A stretch of 64,000 nucleotides of DNA from Gemmatimonadota bacterium (GTDB lineage Bacteria > Latescibacterota > UBA2968 > GCA-2709665): assembly GCA_028877215.1 (NCBI GenBank), contig JAPPFJ010000024.1:110989-174988 (forward strand), given 5' to 3'. The translations under genes and the position numbers were made by a program. The notes under the pieces were generated by a model. It saw only the letters and a program-made list of their open reading frames with translations, made no database searches and was not told where the DNA came from. This document shows positions 1 through 8,445 of the stretch, in pieces; the stretch's first letter is position 1; every line of letters begins with the position of its first letter.

Positions 1-45
1 AATATCGGAGACTTCATCGGGGCGAATCTGCAAGTTCATCGCCAT
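1..45 (-). CDS. atpA: ATP synthase F1 subunit alpha, N-terminus (partial)
   Basis: Reverse complement of 1-45 reads MAMNLQIRPDEVSDI, AtpA-like N-terminus, directly downstream of atpH. Confidence 0.8.
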   Translation of the reverse strand, partial: MAMNLQIRPDEVSDI

Positions 46-64
46 AAGTGTCTACACCTCGGTT

Positions 65-138
65 GTCAGCCCGTTTAAAAAGCCCATCCGGTCTGCGGCC
101 GCCTCGTCTGCAGAGCAGCTTTCTCAACGGACTGCTAT
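65..138. repeat. Short dispersed TIR element, family A, internally deleted copy
   Basis: AGCCCGTTTAAAAAGCCCATCCGG ... CAGAGCAGCTTTCTCAACGGACTGCT; same ends as 6844-6991 and 47186-47330. Confidence 0.75.
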
Positions 139-680
139 GATAAACCCGAAACCAGCCTCTGGCGCATCCGGTTCAACTGGGCTTCGAGGGTTGCGTCGAA
201 TACGTGGTCGCCCATCCTGGTTACAAAGCCCGCTCTGAGTCCCCGGTCGATCTCGACGTCCAGACGTACCTGCTTTCCGGACCAGGCCGACAACCGCTGC
301 GCGAGCCTTGCCTGCTGGTCCTGAGAGAGTTCCTGCGCCGACCGTACGTGTGCGGTGATCAGACCCCGTTGCTCGTCCAGGAGCATCAGAAACGCCCGAA
401 TAATCCCGTCGAGACCCCGTTCGCGCCGTTTGTCGCACAGCAGCAGCAGGAAATTCAGGGTGAGGTCCCCGATCCGGCCGGAAAAAAGCCTCCGGACCGC
501 CGCCCGCTTCTGTTCCGGGTAAATCAGAGGGTCACTGAGAAAGGCGCGCAGGTCTTCCGATTCCCGGATCAGGTTCAGAAGGCCCTCCAGGTCCTCGCGC
601 ACCCGGTCCAGCGCGTCCCGCTCTTCGGCCGCCTGGATGAGCGCCCTGGCATAACGCATTGCGACGGGGGTTTCGTTCAA
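135..680 (-). CDS. atpH: ATP synthase F1 subunit delta
   Basis: 181-aa ORF with AtpH/OSCP features (VAMRYARALIQAAEE..., C-terminal AGFVTRMGDHVFDATLEAQLNRMRQRL); position between atpF and atpA. Confidence 0.93.
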   Translation of the reverse strand: MNETPVAMRYARALIQAAEERDALDRVREDLEGLLNLIRESEDLRAFLSDPLIYPEQKRAAVRRLFSGRIGDLTLNFLLLLCDKRRERGLDGIIRAFLMLLDEQRGLITAHVRSAQELSQDQQARLAQRLSAWSGKQVRLDVEIDRGLRAGFVTRMGDHVFDATLEAQLNRMRQRLVSGLS

Positions 681-695
681 GCTCCGCTCCGGAAA

Positions 696-1193
696 TCAGT
701 TTTGTCCATTGTCAGGAATGCTTTCGATGAATTCGTCGACAAGCTTCCTGTTCCTGGCGTTGTCCAGGTTCTCGTCCAACACCTTGCCGGCGGCTTCGAT
801 GGCCAGGCCGGCGGCGTGCGTGCGAAGTTCCTGGATCGCCTGCTCCTTTTCCTGCCGAATCGTTCGCCGGGCCTGCTCCAGCATCTGCCGGGACTCGTCC
901 GACGCGCGTTGACGCACCTCCTGGGCTGCACGCTCGGCCGCCTCCCGTCCTTCCGAGATGGCCTGTCTCGCCTCTGCCTGGGCCTGCTCCATGGCGCGCC
1001 GGTTTTCTTCAGCCGCACTCTGGGCTTCCTCCCGGGCCTTCTCCGCTTGGTTCAGGGAATCCCGAATACGCCTTTCGCGTTCGTCCAGCATGGCCAGAAG
1101 CGGTTTCCAGGCGACCGCCCTGAGAACAAGGAGCAGCAGGACGAAGGTAACGATGGTCCAGAACATCAGACCGGTATCGACATTCAGCAACAT
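696..1193 (-). CDS. atpF: ATP synthase F0 subunit b
   Basis: N-terminal TM plus long charged helix; operon context. Confidence 0.93.
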   Translation of the reverse strand: MLLNVDTGLMFWTIVTFVLLLLVLRAVAWKPLLAMLDERERRIRDSLNQAEKAREEAQSAAEENRRAMEQAQAEARQAISEGREAAERAAQEVRQRASDESRQMLEQARRTIRQEKEQAIQELRTHAAGLAIEAAGKVLDENLDNARNRKLVDEFIESIPDNGQN

Positions 1194-1234
1194 ACCCGTT
1201 CCTCTGGTTTAGACGTCCTCAACGGTATGCGTTC

Positions 1235-1486
1235 TCAGCCGCCTTTTGTCGCCAGAAGGAAGCAGACCACCTGCCCGAAGAGGGCCACACCCTCTATGAA
1301 GGCCGCGGTAATGATCATGGAAGTCCGGATATCGCCGGCTGCTTCGGGCTGCCGTGCGGTGCCCTCCACGGCCATGCCAGCCAGACGTCCGATACCAATT
1401 CCGGCGCCGATCGTTACGAGCCCCGCGCCAATGCCGGCGGACAGATAACCGTATGCTTCAGCCGCCACGGATGCCACGTCTGCCAC
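1235..1486 (-). CDS. atpE: ATP synthase F0 subunit c
   Basis: Two-TM proteolipid with GAGIGIG...ARQPEA and IEGVALFG. Confidence 0.96.
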   Translation of the reverse strand: MADVASVAAEAYGYLSAGIGAGLVTIGAGIGIGRLAGMAVEGTARQPEAAGDIRTSMIITAAFIEGVALFGQVVCFLLATKGG

Positions 1487-1509
1487 AATACACCTCCTCC
1501 GCTAGGAAG

Positions 1510-1680
1510 TTAAGAAGCTGTCTTAAAATTCCCAGCGGTCTTCGCGCGGCTGCAAAAGCGCCGGTCGGCGTTGGTCAAATCCACCCGTATAGACAAATAT
1601 GGGCGAATTTTCCCGCCTTGACCGCCACTTTTTCGCTCGCGCTCGGGAACTCACCGGTAATTTTAAAACAACTTCCAAGG
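1510..1680. repeat. Short dispersed TIR element, family B, near full length
   Basis: TTAAGAAGCTGTCTTAAAATT ... GCTCGGGAACTCACCGGTAATTTTAAAACAACTTC. Confidence 0.85.
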
Positions 1681-1705
1681 GTTTATAATGCAACGTTTCC
1701 AACGA

Positions 1706-2506
1706 TCAGTGATCCTGATGCACCGCCATCCCGATGAAGACGGCGGACAACATGGTGAAGATATACGCCTGAACCAATGCCACGAAGATTTCGAGCAGGT
1801 AAATCGCCAGCGCGAACAGTACGGACACGGGCGCGACGGCATACGACTTGAACATGAAGATCAGCCCCAGCAACGCCAGGATGATCACGTGTCCGGCAGT
1901 CAAATTGGCAAAGAGACGAATACAGAGGGCGAACGGCTTGGCAACCAGTCCGATGAGCTCGATCGGGATCATCAGAAGCGTGATCGGCAGGGGCAGTCCG
2001 TGGGGGACCAGTCCCTTGAAATAACCCAGAAAGCCGTTGTGAAGAATGCCGCCCATCTGAATGACGAGAAAGGCGCAGATCGCCAGCCCGGCGGTTACGC
2101 TCACGTTACCGGTGGCGGTCGCGCCATAGGGTACGAGGCCCAGCAGATTGCAGGTCAGGATGAAGAAGAATACGGTAAAAAGAAAGGGGAGAAACCGTCC
2201 GGCTTCCTTTGCTCCGATGTTGGGAACGGCGACTTCATCCCGGATAAAAACGACGACCGATTCCAGAAGATTCGCAAATCCGGTGGGTACCAGGCCGCGA
2301 CGCCGGGTTGTTCTTATGAAGACCCACATGAGAAACCCCGCCGCAATCCACATCATAACCACGTGCCGGGTAATGGACACGTCGACGCCGAACAGCTCGA
2401 AACGGGGTATTTCGACGTGAAGAAAGGGCAGGTGGAGCTCTGAAGAATCGAGCAGATGCTCCATGATGTAGTCTTTTTTGCCTTCCGCGGCGCTTTCCGA
2501 AGCCAT
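1706..2506 (-). CDS. atpB: ATP synthase F0 subunit a
   Basis: AtpB signature SLCIRLFANLTAGH-like (ALCIRLFANLTAGHVI). Confidence 0.96.
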   Translation of the reverse strand: MASESAAEGKKDYIMEHLLDSSELHLPFLHVEIPRFELFGVDVSITRHVVMMWIAAGFLMWVFIRTTRRRGLVPTGFANLLESVVVFIRDEVAVPNIGAKEAGRFLPFLFTVFFFILTCNLLGLVPYGATATGNVSVTAGLAICAFLVIQMGGILHNGFLGYFKGLVPHGLPLPITLLMIPIELIGLVAKPFALCIRLFANLTAGHVIILALLGLIFMFKSYAVAPVSVLFALAIYLLEIFVALVQAYIFTMLSAVFIGMAVHQDH

Positions 2507-2510
2507 TGAA

Positions 2511-2915
2511 TCAAACCCCTTCTTGCGAAGCCCGCCGAACCGCGGCGCGTTTCACAAAGAACCGGATTTCCAGAATCTGAAAAAGCAGATAGGACAGAAA
2601 CAGAGAGAAAACCAGACCGTAAACCGATAGCGCCGTGAATTTGATCAGCAGCACCAGCCCGACGCAGACGACCAGCATCCGAACGACCATTCCGCCCAAC
2701 AGCGCCTTCAGAAAGACCGGATGCGTCCGGTCGAACGACCAGATGGCCGAGAGCCCCCCGGCCAGCGCGTTCAGTGCGCCGATCCCAAACCCGACGGCCA
2801 CCGCCCGGACCATGTCAACACCCCAGTAGACGTATAGCGGGTATCCGCCCAGAAAAGCCGCCGCGATCAGGATAGCCCCGACCTGTCTGGCAAATCGGAG
2901 GAATTCGGTTCCCAC
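2511..2915 (-). CDS. atpI: ATP synthase subunit I-like membrane protein
   Basis: 4-TM small protein immediately upstream of atpB. Confidence 0.65.
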   Translation of the reverse strand: MGTEFLRFARQVGAILIAAAFLGGYPLYVYWGVDMVRAVAVGFGIGALNALAGGLSAIWSFDRTHPVFLKALLGGMVVRMLVVCVGLVLLIKFTALSVYGLVFSLFLSYLLFQILEIRFFVKRAAVRRASQEGV

Positions 2916-2932
2916 GTCTCATCTCCCCACGG

Positions 2933-3184
2933 CTATTGGCGTTCCTGCTTTTCGCGTTCTTGGAGTCGCATTGCCGTTCTGTACAGATTCAGGAAACCGA
3001 CGGCGATTCCCAGAGCCAATCCCGCCAACATCAGGTACGGGGCCGTGCCGAGTTTGCCGTCCAGCCATTTTCCGGCAAAAAGACAGAGAATGAAAGACGC
3101 CGCAAACTCGATTCCCAGGTTCAGATAGGGACCGGCTTTCCGATAGGCTGCAGCCAGACCCGGCTGTTTTTTCTCCTCCGCCAT
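2933..3184 (-). CDS. atpZ: AtpZ/AtpI family protein
   Basis: 83-aa two-TM protein with FILCLFAGKWLDGKLGTAPYLMLAGLALGIAVGFLNLYR, AtpZ-like. Confidence 0.8.
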   Translation of the reverse strand: MAEEKKQPGLAAAYRKAGPYLNLGIEFAASFILCLFAGKWLDGKLGTAPYLMLAGLALGIAVGFLNLYRTAMRLQEREKQERQ

Positions 3185-3251
3185 CGATCAACGTGATGGG
3201 TTAGGTAGGGCGTGGAGTTCAATCCTCCCCTGGGTGCAAGCACAGGGGCGC

Positions 3252-4700
3252 TTAAGTACCAATGAGATTGTCTACCGTCTGCCTGGCCAGTTCCAGAAAC
3301 CGTGACGGTGCGAGGCCGATATACAGGGTTGCAAGGGACGTCAACACGAGCGCGGTTCGTGCGAGCGCCGGAAACGTCCCCACCGGCTTTTCGTCGGCTG
3401 GATGTCTCATATACATGCTGACGACGACCCCGAGATAGAAATAGACGGAAATCAGGCTGTTGAGCACGCCGATTATGGTGAGCGAGACCAGGCCGGCATC
3501 GATCGCCGCGCGGAATATGTAGAACTTCCCGAAGAATCCTGCAGTAGGCGGCAGACCCGCAAGCGAGAGCATAAACAGCGTCATCGTCAGCCCGAGGGCC
3601 GGATGTTTGAAACCCAGCCCCGCGTAATCCGTTATGTCGAGGTTCTCTTCGCCTTTCCGCGCAACCAGAATCACGACTGCGAAGGCGCCAATGTTCATAA
3701 AGGTATAGGCAAGCAGATAGAACAGCGCGGCCGAAATCCCCTTGCCGCTGGCCGCGGTGAGCGCAACCAGCACGTAACCGGCGTGGGCGACGCTGGAATA
3801 GGCCAGCATACGCTTGATGCTGCGTTGCCCCAGCGCGCTCAGGTTTCCGACGGTCATGGTCAGCGCGGCCAGGATCCAGAGCACCGCCGTCCACTCCGTC
3901 TTCAACGATTCCAGAGAAACCATCAGCACGCGCAGGAATGCAACGAAGGCCGCCGCCTTGGGCCCGGCCGAGAGAAAGGCGGTCACCGACGCGGGCGCGC
4001 CTTCGTAGACGTCGGGCGCCCACATATGGAACGGAACCGCCGCCACCTTGAACGCGAAGCCCACGACCAGCAAGACCATACCGGCATACAGCATCAGCCC
4101 GCCGCCGTCAACGCGCCGCACAATCATTGCGCCTACCTGCTGCAGGCTGGTGGAGCCGGTCGAACCGTAAATCAGGGCAATCCCGTAAAGCAGAAACCCG
4201 GTTGCGAAAGCGCCCAGCAAAAGGTATTTCAGAGAGGCTTCATTGGAGAGGGAGCGCGAACTGAGGAATCCAACCAGGATATAGAGCGACAGAGACATCA
4301 GCTCCAGCCCCAGGAAGATAACGATCAGGTCCGTCCCCGCGGCCATGAGCATCATGCCCAGGGTGGCCGTCAGCAGCAGGAGATAATACTCACTTCGGCT
4401 GCCCTGTTCCCGCCTGAGGTAACCCGTGGAGACAAAAATGGTCAGCGCCGTGCCAACCGTAAATATGATGTTGGAAAAGAGCGCAAAGTTGTCCAGCGCG
4501 AGCATCCCGCCGAAGGCCTGCTCGGACCGCCCCCAGAGTCCCGCGCAGGAGACCGCCGCCAGGCCCGTTCCGACAATGGCCGCGTATGCCGCTGCCTCCC
4601 CCCGATTTGCCGGTCGGACAATGTCGATGCACAGGATCAGCAGCGCACTACCCGCGACGATCAGCGAGGGAACGAGTACAATCCAGTTCAGGTCAGGCAA
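3252..4700 (-). CDS. nuoN: NADH-quinone oxidoreductase subunit N
   Basis: 482-aa antiporter-like subunit with KRMLAYSSVAHAGY and LAGLPPTAGFFGKFYIF. Confidence 0.93.
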   Translation of the reverse strand: MPDLNWIVLVPSLIVAGSALLILCIDIVRPANRGEAAAYAAIVGTGLAAVSCAGLWGRSEQAFGGMLALDNFALFSNIIFTVGTALTIFVSTGYLRREQGSRSEYYLLLLTATLGMMLMAAGTDLIVIFLGLELMSLSLYILVGFLSSRSLSNEASLKYLLLGAFATGFLLYGIALIYGSTGSTSLQQVGAMIVRRVDGGGLMLYAGMVLLVVGFAFKVAAVPFHMWAPDVYEGAPASVTAFLSAGPKAAAFVAFLRVLMVSLESLKTEWTAVLWILAALTMTVGNLSALGQRSIKRMLAYSSVAHAGYVLVALTAASGKGISAALFYLLAYTFMNIGAFAVVILVARKGEENLDITDYAGLGFKHPALGLTMTLFMLSLAGLPPTAGFFGKFYIFRAAIDAGLVSLTIIGVLNSLISVYFYLGVVVSMYMRHPADEKPVGTFPALARTALVLTSLATLYIGLAPSRFLELARQTVDNLIGT

Positions 4701-4735
4701 CGCAGTGGTCCTCGGTGAAAATTATTAGCGGCATT

Positions 4736-4764
4736 AATTAACGGGGATGCGTTAAAAAAGTCAA
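4736..4764 (-). promoter_or_regulatory. Sigma70-like promoter upstream of nuoN (TTGACT-N17-TTAATT)
   Basis: -35 at 4759-4764, -10 at 4736-4741, 36 bp upstream of nuoN ATG. Confidence 0.6.
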
Positions 4765-4889
4765 GCCTAAAGTTCGAAATTGGCGCGCAGGCACGATATT
4801 GCGGGATGAGACAGCTAATTTGTGGAACAGAAAATTTACATAAATAACGGTGTTTATGTTACTTACGTAACACTTAGGCTTTCCGGACG

Positions 4890-6578
4890 TCAGAAGCAGA
4901 AGATCATGAATGCGGCGAGAAAGACTGTCACGACCAACACGGCAGTACCCGTTGTCCAGGATCGACCCAGAATGCCCTGGGGACCGTGGTATTGACGGCA
5001 GCCGGAAACGGCTGCCGCGACCAGCGCCTTTCCGCCCTCGAGGATCGACTTTCCGGCGTAACCACCCGACCGCGCCATTACCCGGACGATACCGGGAAGC
5101 AGCCGTCGATAAACCCAGTCGGTATCCAGGTTTACGGACCGGTGTACGGCCGGGTAAATTCCGGTACGCTTCAATACAAGGAAGGCCAGGGCGGAAAAAA
5201 ACAACAATTGGAACTGCGTAACCAGGTGGCTCGCCGTATAGGGTTCGTAATTCACTTCGTAGGGCAGAATCCCGTAGAGTAGTTTCGGAATGATTCCTAT
5301 CAGGACGCAAATTGCGGCTGCTGCGCCCATTGCGATGCGCATGTTCAGAGGCGCCTCCCTGCAGCGAATTCCCGAATCTGCGGAGAAGAAGGCAAGGTAG
5401 GGGATCCTGATGCCTGTATAGAGCATCACGCCCGCCGAAGCGAACAACAACGCCAGCCAGGTCAGGACGTAGTGTCCATCGGCCACCGCCCCAAGGATAA
5501 ACGATTTGCTAACAAAGCCGTTGAAGAACGGGACGGCCGAAATCGACGCCGCGCCGATGATGCAGAAAACCGCCGTCAGAGGCATGGACCGGTAAAGCCC
5601 GCCCAGTTCCGATGCCCTGGCCGTACCAGTACGAAAAAGCACTGCACCCATCGTCATAAACAGCAAGGCTTTGTAGATGACGTGGGTGACGGCGTGGGCG
5701 GCCGTTCCGTTCAGGGCCATCTGCGTCCCGATCCCGACTCCGACGACCATGAATCCCAGCTGGATGTTCAGGCTATAGGCCAGCACCCGCCTGAGGTCGT
5801 TTTCCATGACCGCGTAAAACATGGGAAACACGGTCATCGCGGCGCCAATCGGGATCAGGATTTCCGTACCGGGAAAGCCCCGGGCAAGCGCGTAGACCGC
5901 CAGCTTGGTTGTGAAAGCGCTCAGGAACACGGTCCCGGTTACCGTCGCCTCCGGATAGGCGTCAGACAGCCAGTTGTGGAGCAGGGGAAACGCGCATTTG
6001 ATCCCAAAAGCAATGAAGACGAGCGTCGTGCCCAGACCGTTCAGTCCCAACGCTTCAAATGCGATAGACCCCGTCTCACGCGAATGGATCAGAATGCCCG
6101 CCAGCAGAATCATGCCCGAGCAGACCTGCACGATCAGATAGCGCATGCCGGCGGCATAGGCGCGGTTGGTTCGGCGGCTCCAGATCAGGAATACGGAAGA
6201 AATCGCCGACAGTTCCCAGAAGACGAACAGGGTAATCAGATCGCCCGCGAAGAGGGCGCCGACGGCGCTGCCCGCATAGAACAGGCCCGCGACGTGCTGC
6301 GTGTTGTCCTTCACGTGGAGCGCATAGATGACGTTCAGCAGGGCGGCGATATGGAAGATATAGCCGAAGACAAGGCTGAGGCCGTCGATGCGCACCAGCG
6401 TAAGGGAATAGTCGAAGATTCCGATCCTGCAGTATTCCCCCGGGTTTAGCCCGAGCAGATGGGCAAGCCCGGCAACCGGAAGCAGCAGCATATAGGCCGA
6501 CTGCAGGCGCCCGCGCAGCATCGGTATCAGCAGCGACCCGATAATCAGGATCAGCGCCGGCGGCAACTGGTCAATCAT
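4890..6578 (-). CDS. Proton-conducting antiporter-like membrane subunit (MrpD/NuoL family)
   Basis: 562-aa polytopic ORF with ENDLRRVLAYSLNIQLGFMVVG and FFNGFVSKSFI; follows Mrp genes. Confidence 0.85.
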   Translation of the reverse strand: MIDQLPPALILIIGSLLIPMLRGRLQSAYMLLLPVAGLAHLLGLNPGEYCRIGIFDYSLTLVRIDGLSLVFGYIFHIAALLNVIYALHVKDNTQHVAGLFYAGSAVGALFAGDLITLFVFWELSAISSVFLIWSRRTNRAYAAGMRYLIVQVCSGMILLAGILIHSRETGSIAFEALGLNGLGTTLVFIAFGIKCAFPLLHNWLSDAYPEATVTGTVFLSAFTTKLAVYALARGFPGTEILIPIGAAMTVFPMFYAVMENDLRRVLAYSLNIQLGFMVVGVGIGTQMALNGTAAHAVTHVIYKALLFMTMGAVLFRTGTARASELGGLYRSMPLTAVFCIIGAASISAVPFFNGFVSKSFILGAVADGHYVLTWLALLFASAGVMLYTGIRIPYLAFFSADSGIRCREAPLNMRIAMGAAAAICVLIGIIPKLLYGILPYEVNYEPYTASHLVTQFQLLFFSALAFLVLKRTGIYPAVHRSVNLDTDWVYRRLLPGIVRVMARSGGYAGKSILEGGKALVAAAVSGCRQYHGPQGILGRSWTTGTAVLVVTVFLAAFMIFCF

Positions 6579-6816
6579 AATAGTCTTCCTTGCGTCCGAG
6601 AATCACGCGCAACCCTCTGGCTGCCAGCACGAACACCACACAGGCGGCAAACCCGTACCACGCATGAAACCCGATCCACTCCTCGACCTCAAAATGGCCG
6701 TATTTTTCCAGGAAGAGATCTACCGCCAGCAGCAGGACGCAGACCGCGTAGAGCGCCATGAGGATTTTCTTTGAGTTGCCCGGTTTGTCCGGCCGGCTTT
6801 TCTCTTTTTCGTCCAT
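6571..6816 (-). CDS. Small two-TM protein associated with the Mrp cluster
   Basis: 81-aa ORF from ATG at 6816, overlapping the start of the next antiporter gene. Confidence 0.7.
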   Translation of the reverse strand: MDEKEKSRPDKPGNSKKILMALYAVCVLLLAVDLFLEKYGHFEVEEWIGFHAWYGFAACVVFVLAARGLRVILGRKEDYYD

Positions 6817-6843
6817 GGTCTCTTCCGTCAGGGATGGGCTAAC

Positions 6844-6991
6844 AGCCCGTTGAAAAAGTCCATCCGGGCTGCGGCCGAAATACCGCGTTGCGCTCCCTCG
6901 CCGAATCGCAGGATGGGACTCGGTTGCGCGCCTTGTCTTCGGCCACAATGGTTCGGCCTCGCCTGCAGAGCGACTTTATCAACGGACTGCT
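6844..6991. repeat. Short dispersed TIR element, family A
   Basis: AGCCCGTTGAAAAAGTCCATCCGG ... CTGCAGAGCGACTTTATCAACGGACTGCT. Confidence 0.85.
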
Positions 6992-8445
6992 ATGGGCGCC
7001 AGAAGCCGGTAGACGTCGTCGGCGAAGAAGAAGAGCGCCAGACATCCCAGCGCCGTCAGGCACAGGGGTACCACGCAGAACGCCGGGGCTTCCCGCACAG
7101 GAGATGGATCGGCGGGCACGGTGGCGGGTGTCGCGAAAAAAGCGCGTGCGACGACCGGCATCAGGTACGCGACGTTCAGGAGCGAGCTGACGATCAACAC
7201 GCCCACGAGGATTGTCCGGTCCGCATCCGCGGCGCCCAGCGCCAGGTACCACTTGCTCCACGAACCGCCGAGCGGGGGCAGGCCGATCACGCTCAGCGAT
7301 CCGACAAAAAAGGCGAACATGGTAATCGGCATTGTCTTGCCTATGCCCGCCATGTCGCTGATTTCCGTCTTGTGTGCGGCCACCATGATAGCGCCGGCGC
7401 AGAAGAACAGCGTGATCTTACCGAAGGCGTGCATCGCGATATGCATGGAGCCGCCAATAATGCCCCAGGAATTGGCAAGAGCCGCGCCGAGTACCACGTA
7501 GGACAACTGGCTGACCGTGGAATAGGCGAGACGCGCCTTGAGATTGTCTTTGGTCAATGCGACCAGGGACGCGATCAACAGCGTTGCCGCGGCGACGTAG
7601 GCCAGCCACAGGCTCACGCCGGTGTTTGCGAGCAGATCGATGCCAAAGATGTAGACCACAATCTTCATCACCGTAAACACGCCGGCTTTGACGACGGCCA
7701 CGGCGTGCAGCAGCGCGCTCACGGGCGTCGGCGCAACCATTGCCGCGGGCAGCCAGCGGTGAAAGGGCATCAGCGCCGCCTTGCCGGTCCCGAATGCATA
7801 TAGCGCCAGCAGTATGCCCACCACGGCCGGGCTCGCCTTGCCCGCAAGGATCCCGCCGGGTTCGAATTCCAGGGTGCCCGTCAGGTGCCACGTCCACACC
7901 ACTGCCAGCAGCATCAGCCCGACCGAGGTGCCGAGCAGTATGCCCATATAGATCCTGCCCGACCGGAGCGCTTCCTCCGTCCGATGGTGGGTGACCAGCG
8001 GATAGGTTGACAGGGTCAGTAGTTCGTAGAAGATGAACAGCGTGAACATATTCCGGGCGAATGCAACGCCCAGGGCGCCCGTAATGGCCACCGCAAAGAA
8101 GACGTAAAAGCCGGTCTGGCCGGGTTCGTCGTGACCGCGCATGTAACCGATGGAATACAGAGACGTCAGGATCCAGAGCCCCGAGGCGATCAGCCCGAAA
8201 AGCATGCCCAGAGGTTCGACTTCAAAGGCAAATGCAAGGCCCGGCATCACCTCGAGAATCTCAATACCGGGTCTCGAACCCGACAGAACCGCCGGAACCA
8301 AAGAGAGCACGACGCAAAACAGTACGCCGCCGGTCGCCAGCGTGGCAGCCTCACGGAGATTGGGCCTCTGTCCGAGAAGACCGATGAGCGGCGCGCCCAG
8401 CAGAGGCAGCACAACGGCGAGCAGCGTGGCATTCGAAGCGGTCAT
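6979..8445 (-). CDS. Monovalent cation/H+ antiporter subunit D-like protein
   Basis: Polytopic antiporter-like subunit; ATG at 8445 overlaps the stop of the upstream gene (ATGA); track start 8544 rejected. Confidence 0.9.
   Translation of the reverse strand: MTASNATLLAVVLPLLGAPLIGLLGQRPNLREAATLATGGVLFCVVLSLVPAVLSGSRPGIEILEVMPGLAFAFEVEPLGMLFGLIASGLWILTSLYSIGYMRGHDEPGQTGFYVFFAVAITGALGVAFARNMFTLFIFYELLTLSTYPLVTHHRTEEALRSGRIYMGILLGTSVGLMLLAVVWTWHLTGTLEFEPGGILAGKASPAVVGILLALYAFGTGKAALMPFHRWLPAAMVAPTPVSALLHAVAVVKAGVFTVMKIVVYIFGIDLLANTGVSLWLAYVAAATLLIASLVALTKDNLKARLAYSTVSQLSYVVLGAALANSWGIIGGSMHIAMHAFGKITLFFCAGAIMVAAHKTEISDMAGIGKTMPITMFAFFVGSLSVIGLPPLGGSWSKWYLALGAADADRTILVGVLIVSSLLNVAYLMPVVARAFFATPATVPADPSPVREAPAFCVVPLCLTALGCLALFFFADDVYRLLAPIAVR

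Noticed and set aside
204-1448. 414-aa plus-strand ORF
   Set aside because: Antisense to atpH, atpF and atpE; composition-driven open frame in GC-rich DNA
3402-4718. 438-aa plus-strand ORF
   Set aside because: Antisense to nuoN, low-complexity charged translation typical of shadow ORFs
6850-7803. 317-aa plus-strand ORF
   Set aside because: Begins in the family A repeat and is antisense to the MrpD-like gene
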